A stretch of 64,000 nt of DNA, taken from assembly GCA_963589005.1 (NCBI GenBank), contig CAVAJR010000001.1, positions 1 through 64,000 on the forward strand, read 5' to 3'. Shown piece after piece: positions 1-8,100 of this stretch. The notes below the pieces were generated by a model that saw nothing but the letters and a program-made list of their open reading frames with translations, was not told the DNA's origin and made no database searches. Numbering within the stretch: position 1 is the stretch's first letter; every line of letters starts with the position of its first letter. The stretch is from RGIG5612 sp963589005 (GTDB lineage Bacteria > Bacillota > Clostridia > Lachnospirales > Lachnospiraceae). A program made the position numbers and the translations under genes.

Positions 1-183
1 AAAGTGAATAAAATTTGACAAAAATAAAAACCGGGAAATCCCGATTTTATCAGTACCTGAAGGTATTCGAGAGAACTTGACTATGTGTCGGAACTGTCAA
101 AGACCCGTAAAAGTAAAAAAAGAGAGGGCGGAGCGGATTTGCTCTGCCCTTTTGTCTTTTGATTCGTACAATCCAAAAACAAC
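1..183. other. Intergenic region at window start
   Basis: I see no convincing gene here. There is a tight CGGG/CCCG hairpin at 32-43 followed by ATTTTAT, and a strong terminator at 125-160 (listed separately). These presumably close a gene that lies outside the window. The only minus-strand reading frame runs through the terminator and has no recognisable product. Confidence 0.6.
125..160 (+). terminator. Rho-independent terminator
   Basis: A 10-bp stem (AGGGCGGAGC at 125-134 with GCTCTGCCCT at 141-150, one G-U pair) has a 6-nt loop and is followed by TTTTGTCTTTT. It would end a transcript entering from upstream of the window. Confidence 0.85.
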
Positions 184-212
184 TTGTCAACAAGTTGAGA
201 CAAATGTATAAT
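184..212 (+). promoter_or_regulatory. Sigma-70-type promoter for the VOC gene
   Basis: TTGTCA at 184-189, a 17-nt spacer and a perfect TATAAT at 207-212. Transcription would start near 219, leaving about 135 nt of leader before the ATG at 354. The leader carries a small GCAGG/CCTGC stem-loop at about 306-320, close to the ribosome binding site. Confidence 0.75.
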
Positions 213-353
213 AAGCAAACGGATTTATAGTACATGGTTGGTATGACAATATTCTATAAAAAATATTAAGGTATTAATAAGCTATATGTACTATAATGAA
301 GACACGCAGGGGAAGACCTGCATAAAAGGAAAGTAGTGAAAGGAGAAGCAGTT

Positions 354-770
354 ATGGCAGGAGAAGTATTAAGAGCTTTACACACAGGTATAAGTGTAAG
401 AGATATGGATGAAGCTGTTAAATGGTATGATAAGTGGTTAGGCTTTAAACCGGTTTATGATCAGGGTTATGTTCCGCCGCTTAAGGCTCATCTGTATTTT
501 ATTGAAGATAAGAACGGATACCAGATCGAACTTTTCAAATATGATGATCCGAAGCCAACACCGGAGGACAGACTTACACCAAACACTGACTTACAGACTT
601 GCGGAACGAAGCATCTTGCATTAGCAATTGATGATGCTGACGCATTCAAGGAGAAGTTCCTTGCAGAAGGTGGTAAGATTGCACATGAAGTTAATATGGG
701 CAATGATCATGTTTTGTTCATTTTGGATCCGAGCGGTACACTCATTGAGCTGATTCAGCAGCCTAAATAA
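354..770 (+). CDS. VOC-family (glyoxalase-like) protein
   Basis: The 138-residue product is a two-module vicinal-oxygen-chelate protein. The N-terminal module has VRDMDEAVKWYDKWLGF, typical of glyoxalase I and related dioxygenases, and the end reads FILDPSGTLIELIQ, a usual metal-site strand that supplies a Glu. Such proteins bind a divalent metal and act on a small substrate such as a methylglyoxal hemithioacetal; the exact reaction cannot be read from sequence. I chose the ATG at 354 because AGGAG lies 8 nt upstream at 341-345; a GTG at 336 would add six residues. It is a single-gene unit with its own promoter, just upstream of a sugar ABC importer. Lactoylglutathione lyase is a possible but unproven name. 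Confidence 0.8.
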   Translation: MAGEVLRALHTGISVRDMDEAVKWYDKWLGFKPVYDQGYVPPLKAHLYFIEDKNGYQIELFKYDDPKPTPEDRLTPNTDLQTCGTKHLALAIDDADAFKEKFLAEGGKIAHEVNMGNDHVLFILDPSGTLIELIQQPK

Positions 771-864
771 GGCTAAATTAAACATATTATTTCAGTAGAT
801 TTTAGACAGTGTGCATAACATGTTGCACAAAATATTAAATTTGGTAAGTTAGAAAACAAATAAA

Positions 865-893
865 TTGACTAAAAAAAAACTGAGTAATATAAT
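865..893 (+). promoter_or_regulatory. Strong promoter for the sugar ABC operon
   Basis: TTGACT at 865-870, exactly 17 nt, then TATAAT at 888-893. A GGAGG ribosome site precedes the ATG at 955. This fits high expression of the binding-protein gene. Confidence 0.85.
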
Positions 894-954
894 TACACTG
901 TTAGAAATGGTACTGAGAGACAGTACTTAAGAAAATTTATAGGAGGTAACTATA

Positions 955-2118
955 ATGAAGAAACTTTTAGCTATCGTATTAGCAGCTACTATGGCATTCT
1001 CCATGGCTGGTGCTTGCATGGCAGATGAAGCAGATACAGCATCTGACTTCACATGGAACGAACAGAAGGAAGTATGGTGTATCTTACCTACAACAGGTGT
1101 TCCTGGACTTCTGATCCACGCTGACTCACTTGGTTATGTAATGGGCAAAGAAGGCTTCACTTATGTAACAAAGGATGCTCAGGGCGATCCATCACAGCAG
1201 GTATCTTACGTTGAAGATGCTATCGCAGCTGGCAACGTTGGTGCAATCATGATCGCAGCTATGGATACAGATATGCTTGAAGATGTTGCTAACCAGGCTA
1301 AGGAAGCTGGTATCGCAGTTGCATACCTTGGCGTTTCACCTTCATATGAAATCGCTGGTTACATTGCTACAGCTTACTCAATCACAGGTATGGCAGCAGT
1401 TCAGGCAGCTGAAGACTGGGTTCAGAAGAGAGTAGCAGAAGGCGGCAATGTTCCTCAACGTGAAGACGGAACATATGACATCGCTTGCGACGTTTACTAT
1501 GACATCACAGATGGTATCTATCGTTCAAACGCTATGATCGGTACAGCTACAGAGTCTGAAACATTTACAGTTGTTTCTGCAACACAGTCATATGGTGACT
1601 CTGCTCAGACAGATGCTTATGACAATGCTCAGGCAGTTTTAGCAGCTAACCCAGATTGCCGTGTATTCATCGCTTACGAGCCAGATGAAGCTATGGGTAT
1701 TGCTTCAGCTATCGCTGACTATGCAGATCAGAACGGTCTTGACCTTGCTGACTTCTGTGTAATGCCTTGCTACTCAGTAGATGATACATTCCTTCAGATG
1801 TGGGCTGAGGTTCAGGAAGATCATTCAGCTAACGCTATCAAGGGATACGCTACATACGGCGGAACACCTACAGATGAAGAAGTTAAAGAGTTCGCAGATG
1901 CTAATGCAACAAACACTGGTATGACATTCTCAGCTACAGGTGCTAAGCTTGCAGCTATCCTTCTTGGTGTTTGCCACGTTGGTGATTATGAGTGGACATA
2001 TGGCGATGCTTACTATGATGATATCTCAGCTACAAACGTATACGGATATGATTATCAGTGGAAGCAGGGCGATGAGAACCCATGCGAACAGTACGAAGTA
2101 GATCATGCTATGTACTAA
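955..2118 (+). CDS. Sugar-type ABC transporter substrate-binding protein
   Basis: A 387-residue exported protein of the type-1 periplasmic binding fold (Peripla_BP_4, the RbsB/MglB-like group). It has a Lys-Lys signal peptide with a hydrophobic core in residues 4-20. A Cys near residue 21 (MAGAC) is a weak lipobox, so lipid anchoring is possible but not clear; cleavage after ACMA would also fit. The mature part has alternating beta/alpha units, with IMIAAMDTDMLEDVANQA resembling the usual IDP..D.....A..AG region. It would capture a sugar or related small ligand outside the cell and deliver it to the permease encoded at 3739. The substrate cannot be deduced. It is first in the operon behind a strong promoter, and a stem-loop downstream likely limits expression of the transporter genes relative to this one. 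Confidence 0.9.
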   Translation: MKKLLAIVLAATMAFSMAGACMADEADTASDFTWNEQKEVWCILPTTGVPGLLIHADSLGYVMGKEGFTYVTKDAQGDPSQQVSYVEDAIAAGNVGAIMIAAMDTDMLEDVANQAKEAGIAVAYLGVSPSYEIAGYIATAYSITGMAAVQAAEDWVQKRVAEGGNVPQREDGTYDIACDVYYDITDGIYRSNAMIGTATESETFTVVSATQSYGDSAQTDAYDNAQAVLAANPDCRVFIAYEPDEAMGIASAIADYADQNGLDLADFCVMPCYSVDDTFLQMWAEVQEDHSANAIKGYATYGGTPTDEEVKEFADANATNTGMTFSATGAKLAAILLGVCHVGDYEWTYGDAYYDDISATNVYGYDYQWKQGDENPCEQYEVDHAMY

Positions 2119-2158
2119 AATTTGATTATAGTCGAATTAATGTTTAGGCGGTAATTGG

Positions 2159-2186
2159 TGGCGCGGAGTACACCTCCGCGCCATAT
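2159..2186 (+). terminator. Intercistronic stem-loop (partial terminator)
   Basis: A perfect 10-bp GC-rich stem (TGGCGCGGAG at 2159-2168 with CTCCGCGCCA at 2174-2183) has a 5-nt loop and is followed by TATTT only. In binding-protein operons such structures commonly stabilise the upstream message or cause partial termination, so that the binding protein exceeds the ATPase and permease. The weak T tract suggests read-through. Confidence 0.75.
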
Positions 2187-2226
2187 TTGGAATTAAGAAA
2201 TTGTATTAGATGATTGTGAGGTTTTT

Positions 2227-3735
2227 ATGGAAAATAAGCAACCGGCATTATCATTGAAGGGCATCAGGAAAGTATTCCCGGGTGTCGTTGCTCTGAATAA
2301 TGTTTCTATAGACTTTTATCCTGGCGAGGTTCATGCTCTTATCGGCGAGAACGGTGCAGGAAAGTCAACCTTCATAAAGACCATTACAGGTGCACATGCA
2401 CCTGATGGGGGAACTATCAGTATAGATGGTCAGACATATAATGCCATGACCCCTGCTCTCGCAAGATCTCATGGTATTGAATGTATTTATCAGGAATTCA
2501 ACCTGATTGATGTTCTTTCAGCAGCAGAAAATATCTGCTACGGAGAGAAGATTAGTAAATTCGTTAATCAGAAGAAGATGAACGAAATTGCACAGAAGAT
2601 TTTCGACGATTTCGGAGTTGATATCAATCCAAGGACATTGGTTAGAGATCTTACTCCTGGACATATGCAGATTGTTGAAATAGCAAAGTCTGTTTCTAAA
2701 AAGTGCGAAGTACTTATTCTTGATGAGCCTACAGCACCTCTTTCATTAGCAGAAGTTGATATTCTGTTTAAGATTGTAAATAAGCTAAGAAATGAAGGTG
2801 TAGCTATTATCTTCATTTCACACAGACTTGATGAAGTATTCGAGTTGACAGATCGTATCTCTATTCTCCGTGACGGCGAGTATATTACAACTGTTATGAC
2901 TAAGGATACTAACAGAGCAGAGCTTATTAAGTACATGGTAGGACGTGAAATGACAGCTACATTCCCACCGCGTAATGCTGAAATAGGTGATGTTAAGCTT
3001 GAACTTAAGAACCTTACAGGAAATGGCGTTAAGAATATTTCGTTCAAGGCACGCAAGGGAGAGATCCTGGGCGTTTCAGGACTTGTAGGAGCCGGACGTA
3101 CAGAGATCATGAAGGTTGTGTACGGAGCTGAGAAGAAACAGTGGGGCGAGATTTATGTAGATGGTAAACTTGCTAATATCAAGAGTCCTAGAGAGGCAAT
3201 GCATAAGTATGGTATATGCCTGATTCCTGAGGACAGAAAGAGAGAAGGCTGCTTCCTGTCAGAAACCATATCATGGAATATTGTATACAATGTTCTGGGT
3301 AAGATTTCTAAGTGCGGCTTCGTAGACAGAAAGAAAGAAAAAGAAATTGCTGACTATTACGGAAAGGCAATGAGAATTAAGGCACCTAACCTTGATGCTA
3401 CAAAAGTTATGACATTATCTGGTGGTAATCAGCAGAAGGTCGTAATTGGTAAGGCACTGGCAACACAGTCTGATGTAGTTATATTCGACGAACCTACAAG
3501 AGGTATCGACGTTGGAGCTAAATATGAGATCTATGAACTCATGAATCAGATGTGTGAGCAGGGTAAGTGTGTTATCATGATTACATCTGACATGGAGGAA
3601 CTGCTCGGAATGTCAGACAGAATTGTTGTATTTGGTGAGAGGTGTCTTGCCGGTGAACTTGAGAAGTCAGAATTCAGTCAGGAGAAGATTCTTGATATGG
3701 CTTCAACCGGCGGCCCAAGAGAAGCGGAGGATTAA
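2227..3735 (+). CDS. Sugar ABC transporter ATP-binding protein, two NBDs
   Basis: The 502-residue product is a tandem ATPase of the RbsA/MglA/XylG type. NBD1 has Walker A GENGAGKST at residues 40-48, a Walker B ending LILDEPTAPLS and the H-loop FISHRLDEVFE; its signature region (LTPGHMQIVEIAKSV) departs from LSGGQ, as is common in this family. NBD2 has a degenerate P-loop (SGLVGAGRTEI), a canonical LSGGNQQKVVIGKAL signature and IFDEPTRGIDVGAKYEIY. It energises the single permease encoded 3 nt downstream. The start is an ATG with GAGG a few bases upstream. The substrate class is probably a monosaccharide or nucleoside-like ligand, by family only. Confidence 0.92.
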   Translation: MENKQPALSLKGIRKVFPGVVALNNVSIDFYPGEVHALIGENGAGKSTFIKTITGAHAPDGGTISIDGQTYNAMTPALARSHGIECIYQEFNLIDVLSAAENICYGEKISKFVNQKKMNEIAQKIFDDFGVDINPRTLVRDLTPGHMQIVEIAKSVSKKCEVLILDEPTAPLSLAEVDILFKIVNKLRNEGVAIIFISHRLDEVFELTDRISILRDGEYITTVMTKDTNRAELIKYMVGREMTATFPPRNAEIGDVKLELKNLTGNGVKNISFKARKGEILGVSGLVGAGRTEIMKVVYGAEKKQWGEIYVDGKLANIKSPREAMHKYGICLIPEDRKREGCFLSETISWNIVYNVLGKISKCGFVDRKKEKEIADYYGKAMRIKAPNLDATKVMTLSGGNQQKVVIGKALATQSDVVIFDEPTRGIDVGAKYEIYELMNQMCEQGKCVIMITSDMEELLGMSDRIVVFGERCLAGELEKSEFSQEKILDMASTGGPREAED

Positions 3736-3738
3736 TTT

Positions 3739-4776
3739 ATGAAAAAGAAAATCGATTATTCCGGTCTGTTACGTAAATTTATGATGTATATTGTACTTGT
3801 CATATTGATGATTGCTTTCCAGATAATATGTAAGTCATCTACAGGTCGTGATTTCCTTTCTTTATCTAATATGATGAATATTTTAGGACAGAATGCTTAT
3901 CTGCTTATCACAGGTATTGGTATTACATTCATCATGTTAGGCGGAGCAATGGACTTATCAACAGGTTACTTGCTTTCAACATTAGGTATTCTTATGGCAC
4001 TTATTGATACTGCATCAGGCAGCTTCGTTCTGTCTATGGGTCTTGGTATCATTTGTGGTATTCTTATTTCTGGTTTCAACGGCGTTATGTATGCATGGCT
4101 GAGAGTTTTCCCATTCATCATAACACTTGCTACACAGTACATTTTGAATGGTGCTACATACCTGCTCTCAGGTGGTGTACAGAAGACATATAAGGGACTT
4201 TCAGGAGCATTCAAATTCCTCGGTGGTGCTAATATTCCTTTCTTAGGAGGAAGCTATGTAAAATCAGGTGTTATCGTAATGATCATTCTGGTTATCGTTG
4301 GTGCCCTTATTCTTAACAAGACACACTTCGGACGTAACGTATACGCTCTTGGTTCAAACCCTGATGCAGTTGCTCTTTCAGGTGTAAGTGTTGCTAAGAT
4401 GAGAATTGCAATCTTCGCTCTTGCAGGTTTATTCTTCGCATTTGCACAGATTGTTAACATTGGTAAGATCGGATCAGCTTCTCAGTCAATGGGTATCGGC
4501 GCAGAGTTCACAGCTATGGCTGGGGCAATGCTCGGCGGTATCAAGATGGGCGGCGGCGGCGGCAAGATCAACAACATGGTTGTTGGTACTCTTATCATCG
4601 CTGTTCTTAACCAGGGCTTCAACTTCCTTAACGTTAACCAGTACTGGCAGGATGTTGCTCTTGGTATCGTTCTTCTGTTCGCAGTTGCTCTTGATGAGAT
4701 GCAGACACGTGCTACTATCAATGCAGCTAAGAAGGTTAGCGGCAAGGCTCCGGAACCTTCCAAGACAGCAGCTTAA
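3739..4776 (+). CDS. Sugar ABC transporter permease
   Basis: A 345-residue polytopic membrane protein of the BPD_transp_2 family (RbsC/MglC type) with roughly 8-10 hydrophobic segments. The family-specific coupling region is visible as NVYALGSNPDAVALSGV followed by KMRIAIFALAG. A Gly-rich stretch (LGGIKMGGGGGKINN) near residue 270 is typical of this group. It forms the inner-membrane channel, probably as a homodimer since only one permease is encoded. GGAGG at 3724-3728 serves the ATG. The ATPase stop lies 3 nt upstream, so the two are translationally linked. The last 20 residues are a charged cytoplasmic tail. A strong terminator follows. Confidence 0.92.
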   Translation: MKKKIDYSGLLRKFMMYIVLVILMIAFQIICKSSTGRDFLSLSNMMNILGQNAYLLITGIGITFIMLGGAMDLSTGYLLSTLGILMALIDTASGSFVLSMGLGIICGILISGFNGVMYAWLRVFPFIITLATQYILNGATYLLSGGVQKTYKGLSGAFKFLGGANIPFLGGSYVKSGVIVMIILVIVGALILNKTHFGRNVYALGSNPDAVALSGVSVAKMRIAIFALAGLFFAFAQIVNIGKIGSASQSMGIGAEFTAMAGAMLGGIKMGGGGGKINNMVVGTLIIAVLNQGFNFLNVNQYWQDVALGIVLLFAVALDEMQTRATINAAKKVSGKAPEPSKTAA

Positions 4777-4804
4777 ACGTATTACAAGAATACAATTCAA
4801 AAAT

Positions 4805-4840
4805 AAACAGATATCCTATGAAAGTGGGGTATCTGTTTTT
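4805..4840 (+). terminator. Rho-independent terminator of the sugar ABC operon
   Basis: A 12-bp stem (4805-4816 with 4827-4838, one G-U pair) with a 10-nt loop runs into a T tract at 4836-4840. Confidence 0.85.
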
Positions 4841-4896
4841 ATATGATTATAAATTTTCTTTACATAAGAAAAAATTACTATGAAATATATGTACCC

Positions 4897-4966
4897 TTTG
4901 CAAGCATCAGGTGCGCCACAGGCAACTGCACCTGACTGGAGAATTCTGTGGGAGGGGCTTGTCAAA
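4897..4966 (+). other. Structured element with a possible pseudoknot, upstream of nrdR
   Basis: Three nested or crossing pairings can be drawn: an outer stem TTTGCAAGC (4897-4905) with GCTTG-T-CAAA (4957-4966); an inner perfect 8-bp hairpin TCAGGTGC (4907-4914) with GCACCTGA (4928-4935); and a pairing of its loop, CCACAG (4916-4921), with downstream CTGTGG (4946-4951). It lies after the permease terminator and before the nrdR promoter. I do not recognise an RNA family with confidence. Confidence 0.4.
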
Positions 4967-4993
4967 AATTTGACTGAGTTACGGTCAAACTAC

Positions 4994-5022
4994 TTGATAT
5001 AAAAAAAATTTTTAAGTATAAT
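4994..5022 (+). promoter_or_regulatory. nrdR promoter next to the start codon
   Basis: TTGATA at 4994-4999, a 17-nt spacer and a perfect TATAAT at 5017-5022. The nrdR ATG is at 5032, so the transcript would have only a few nucleotides of leader, and no Shine-Dalgarno sequence is present. Three GTCAAA half-sites (4961-4966, inverted at 4969-4974, and 4984-4989) sit just upstream and could bind a regulator. A second -35-like TTGACT is at 4970. Confidence 0.7.
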
Positions 5023-5031
5023 CCACACATT

Positions 5032-5478
5032 ATGAAATGTCCATTTTGCTCATGTTGTGATACGAAAGTGCTTGATTCACGTCCTAATGATGATAAAACT
5101 GCAATCAGAAGGAGACGTGAATGTGAGAGCTGCCATCGAAGATTTACAACATACGAAAAGATTGAGACCATACCTATTATGGTATTAAAAAAAGATGGCA
5201 ATACTGAGTCGTATGACAGAGGCAAGATTGAGCGGGGCATATTGCAGGCCTGCTATAAGAGACATGTTACAAGGGAAAAAATTGAGCAGGTCGTAGATGA
5301 GATAGAAAATGAGATATTTTCACTGGGCTGCTCTGAAGTGAAGAGCAGCGTTATTGGCGAAATAGTTATGGACAAGATAAAGGAAGTTGATTCTGTAGCT
5401 TATGTCAGATTCGCCTCGGTTTACAGACAGTTCAAGGATGTAAATACATTTATAGAAGAAATAAAAAAGCTTTGTTGA
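5032..5478 (+). CDS. nrdR: Transcriptional repressor NrdR
   Basis: The 148-residue protein matches NrdR, the ATP/dATP-sensing repressor of ribonucleotide reductase genes. The N-terminal zinc ribbon is complete: CPFC near residue 3, then VLDSRP, RRRREC and CHRRFTTYE. The ATP-cone domain follows from about residue 48 (VLKKDGNTESYDRGKIERG). Length is typical. No ribosome binding site is visible and the promoter -10 box ends 9 nt before the ATG, suggesting a leaderless or near-leaderless message. The next gene starts 3 nt after its stop. No nrd structural gene is in the window, so its targets lie elsewhere. Confidence 0.95.
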   Translation: MKCPFCSCCDTKVLDSRPNDDKTAIRRRRECESCHRRFTTYEKIETIPIMVLKKDGNTESYDRGKIERGILQACYKRHVTREKIEQVVDEIENEIFSLGCSEVKSSVIGEIVMDKIKEVDSVAYVRFASVYRQFKDVNTFIEEIKKLC

Positions 5479-5481
5479 GAT

Positions 5482-5997
5482 ATGTTTAAGAAATTCTACC
5501 CGACAGTTTTTTATCAATCAGCGTATAAAATTGATTTCACAGAATTATATAACAAGGGATACAGAGGTCTGTTGACAGACGTAGATAATACTCTTGTAAG
5601 ACATGGAGCTCCGAGTGATGAGCATTCGGAAGCTCTTTTTGTTATGTTAAGGCAAATAGGATGGAAGGTATGCATTATTTCCAATAATGATGAAAACAGG
5701 ATCAAACCATTTGCTGAAAAGGTTCAGTCTCAATATATATGCGATGCGCATAAGCCTAATGCCCAAGGATATCTGGAAGGAATGAAGAAAATAGGAACTA
5801 GCAAAAATAATACATTGATGCTGGGAGATCAATTGTTTACAGATATTTACGGTGCGAATAAAGCAGGCATAAAATCCATACTAATTAAGCCAATCTATAT
5901 TGATCATAAGCCTCTGATTTTGTTAAAACGATTAGGAGAAGCTATCGTAAAATTCTTCTACCGGATTTACTCATCGAAACATCCGGGACGGCTGTAA
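5482..5997 (+). CDS. YqeG-family HAD phosphatase
   Basis: A 171-residue HAD-superfamily IIIA protein of the YqeG type. Motif I is DVDNTLV near residue 33, motif II IISNN near residue 66, and motif III/IV is LMLGDQLFTDIYGANKAG near residue 115. These give the nucleophilic and acid/base aspartates and the metal-binding acidic residues. The family is related to mitochondrial phosphatidylglycerophosphatase (Gep4/PTPMT-like HAD), so a phosphatidylglycerophosphate phosphatase role is possible. The start lies 3 nt after nrdR with no strong ribosome site, so coupling to nrdR translation is likely. The tail is basic. Confidence 0.85.
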   Translation: MFKKFYPTVFYQSAYKIDFTELYNKGYRGLLTDVDNTLVRHGAPSDEHSEALFVMLRQIGWKVCIISNNDENRIKPFAEKVQSQYICDAHKPNAQGYLEGMKKIGTSKNNTLMLGDQLFTDIYGANKAGIKSILIKPIYIDHKPLILLKRLGEAIVKFFYRIYSSKHPGRL

Positions 5998-6339
5998 GCT
6001 TTGTGAATTATGTATTTAATTTACATTTTATCGATTCCTTTTTGAATGAGCCGGTCGGTGAAATGCAGGAAAATGAAAAGCATGGAACATTTTATATGCT
6101 GTGTGTAAGGCTTGTCTTGTATCAAATGCATAATATATTGTTGCATTCTTTGAAAATATTGTACGAAAAAAAGTAATTTTTCGGTTGAATCAGCATAAAA
6201 TATGTTTTAATATCAGGATATCGATATATAAAACAAGTAACTAATCATATTTTTTTGAACAAGGTAATGAAATCATTGGTGAGACCATGAGGGCTCATCA
6301 ATGTTTTTGTACCATAAAAAAGAGACAGGAGAGTTTTAG
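5998..6339. other. Intergenic region before the ABC exporter pair
   Basis: A 342-nt region. It holds a short reading frame of 37 codons at 6064-6177 without a good ribosome site, a possible promoter (TTGAAT at 6185-6190, 17 nt, TAATAT at 6208-6213), and a terminator-like hairpin at 6275-6308 overlapping a 7-codon frame. It may be a regulatory leader for the drug-type exporter genes. Confidence 0.5.
6267..6309 (+). promoter_or_regulatory. Possible attenuator with leader peptide
   Basis: A hairpin with 5' arm ATTGGTGAG (6275-6283) and 3' arm CTCATCAAT (6294-6302), extended by CC/GG, is followed by GTTTTTG. Its 5' arm overlaps a seven-codon frame starting ATG at 6267 and stopping TGA at 6288-6290 (peptide MKSLVRP). 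A ribosome paused on this peptide would block the terminator stem. The AAGG before the ATG is only 2 nt away, so translation of the peptide is uncertain. Confidence 0.45.
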
Positions 6340-8100
6340 ATGCTTAAATTATTTAGGTATATGAAAACCAGAGATTGTATTTACATGCTGGGAATACTGG
6401 TTTTTGTTGTAATATCAGTCTGGTGTACATTAACGATGCCGGATTATATGACAAAAATCACCCAGCTTGTTGAAACCGGTGGTGAGATGTCGGAGGTATG
6501 GAAATCCGGCGGGATAATGCTTGCATTTGCCTTTGGAGATGTTATATGTACGATAGTTATCGGATTTTTCACCTCGCAGGTTGCGGCAAATTTCTCGAAG
6601 AATCTCAGAAAACAACTTTATGACAAGGTAGTAGGATTTTCTATGGAGGAAATCAATAACTTTTCCACCTCCAGCCTTGTTACCAGATCCACCAATGATA
6701 TTGTTCAGATTGTTCAGATTATTTCCATGGGATTGCAGATGATGCTGAAGGCACCTATTATTGCTATTTGGGCTGTGTTCAAGATCATGGATAAAGGCTG
6801 GCAGTGGCTGCTCGTAACAGCTGTTGCAGTATTGGTCGTTGTTATAGTGATCGCTATATGTCTTATTCTCGTTACACCTAAGTTTAAACTTATCCAAAAG
6901 TTAACCGATAAGATGAATCTTATTACAAGAGAAAATCTTACAGGTGTAAGGGTAGTAAGAGCATATAATGCAGAACGCTATCAGGAGGATAAGTTTGACA
7001 ATGTCAATGCTGAAATAACCAGAAATCATTTATTTACCGGTAAAACGATGGCTCTGCTCATGCCATCTATGCAATATGTAATGAGCATGACATCTTTGTG
7101 CGTTTATTGGGTGGGTGCATTCATAATAATGAACCAGACCGATGTCATGTCTAAGATAGATACATTCAGTAAGCTGGTTGTATTCATGGCATATGCTATA
7201 CAGATCATTATGGCCTTTATGATGGTATCAATGATATTTATGTTCCTTCCTAGGGCACAGGTTTCGGCTGGCAGAATATTAGAAGTTCTGGATATGAAGA
7301 CGAAGATCTCAGACGGAAACCTCAAAAATGGCCAGTCGGTTAAGGGACAGGTAGAATTTAAAAATGTATCATTCAGTTATCCGGGAGCACAGGAACGGGT
7401 TCTTGATAATATTACATTTAAAGCAGAACCGGGAGAGATAGTAGCGTTCATTGGCTCCACAGGTTCCGGTAAGAGTACGCTTATTAATTTGGTTCCGAGA
7501 TTTTTCGATGCGTCAGAGGGCGAGGTCCTTGTTGACGGTGAAAATGTAAAATCATATGTGCTGAATGACCTTCGTGATAAGATAGGATATGTATCGCAGA
7601 AAGCAATATTGTTTAAGGGCACCATTGCCTCTAATGTTGACTATGGAGATACAGATAGAACCAGAGCATCTGACGAAGATATAGTTCATGCAATGCAGGT
7701 AGCTCAGGGTAAGGATATTTTAGACAAAGCGGCTGAAGGAATAAATGCTCCAGTTGCTCAAGGCGGAACGAACTTCTCCGGCGGACAGAAGCAGAGAATT
7801 TCTATAGCAAGAGCAATTTGCAAGAAACCGGAAATATTTATATTCGACGACTCCTTCTCAGCTCTTGACTATAAGACAGATAAAAAGCTCAGGGCTGAAC
7901 TTAAGAAGGAAACAAATGGAGCAACCATATTGATTGTTGCTCAGCGTATAGGAACAGTCAAGGATGCTGACAAAATCATAGTTCTTGATGAAGGTAAGAT
8001 GGCAGGAATCGGCAGACATGAAGAATTGCTGAAGACTTGTGAGGTTTACCGTCAGATTGCTTATTCACAGCTGTCAAAGGAGGAATTGGAAAATGCGTAG
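6340..8100 (+). CDS. Heterodimeric ABC exporter, degenerate-site subunit
   Basis: A 586-residue half-transporter: six membrane helices in residues 1-310, then a nucleotide-binding domain. Walker A is GSTGSGKST and the signature is canonical (FSGGQKQRISIARA), but the catalytic Glu after Walker B is Asp (IFIFDDSFSALD) and the H-loop His is Gln (IVAQRIGTV). These two changes are the hallmark of the non-catalytic partner in heterodimeric exporters such as BmrC/BmrD, LmrC/LmrD and TM287/288. The protein probably pairs with the next gene product to expel drugs or lipophilic compounds. AGGAGAG lies before the ATG. A possible attenuator precedes the gene. The reading frame overlaps the next gene by 8 nt. 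Confidence 0.93.
   Translation: MLKLFRYMKTRDCIYMLGILVFVVISVWCTLTMPDYMTKITQLVETGGEMSEVWKSGGIMLAFAFGDVICTIVIGFFTSQVAANFSKNLRKQLYDKVVGFSMEEINNFSTSSLVTRSTNDIVQIVQIISMGLQMMLKAPIIAIWAVFKIMDKGWQWLLVTAVAVLVVVIVIAICLILVTPKFKLIQKLTDKMNLITRENLTGVRVVRAYNAERYQEDKFDNVNAEITRNHLFTGKTMALLMPSMQYVMSMTSLCVYWVGAFIIMNQTDVMSKIDTFSKLVVFMAYAIQIIMAFMMVSMIFMFLPRAQVSAGRILEVLDMKTKISDGNLKNGQSVKGQVEFKNVSFSYPGAQERVLDNITFKAEPGEIVAFIGSTGSGKSTLINLVPRFFDASEGEVLVDGENVKSYVLNDLRDKIGYVSQKAILFKGTIASNVDYGDTDRTRASDEDIVHAMQVAQGKDILDKAAEGINAPVAQGGTNFSGGQKQRISIARAICKKPEIFIFDDSFSALDYKTDKKLRAELKKETNGATILIVAQRIGTVKDADKIIVLDEGKMAGIGRHEELLKTCEVYRQIAYSQLSKEELENA

Noticed and set aside
50..235. Minus-strand reading frame of 61 codons
   Set aside because: It runs through an intrinsic terminator and has no ribosome site or recognisable sequence.
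4406..4846. Plus-strand frame of 146 codons inside the permease gene
   Set aside because: It is an alternative frame of a clear permease and extends over the terminator; its composition (Leu/Ser/Arg-rich) is typical of a shadow.
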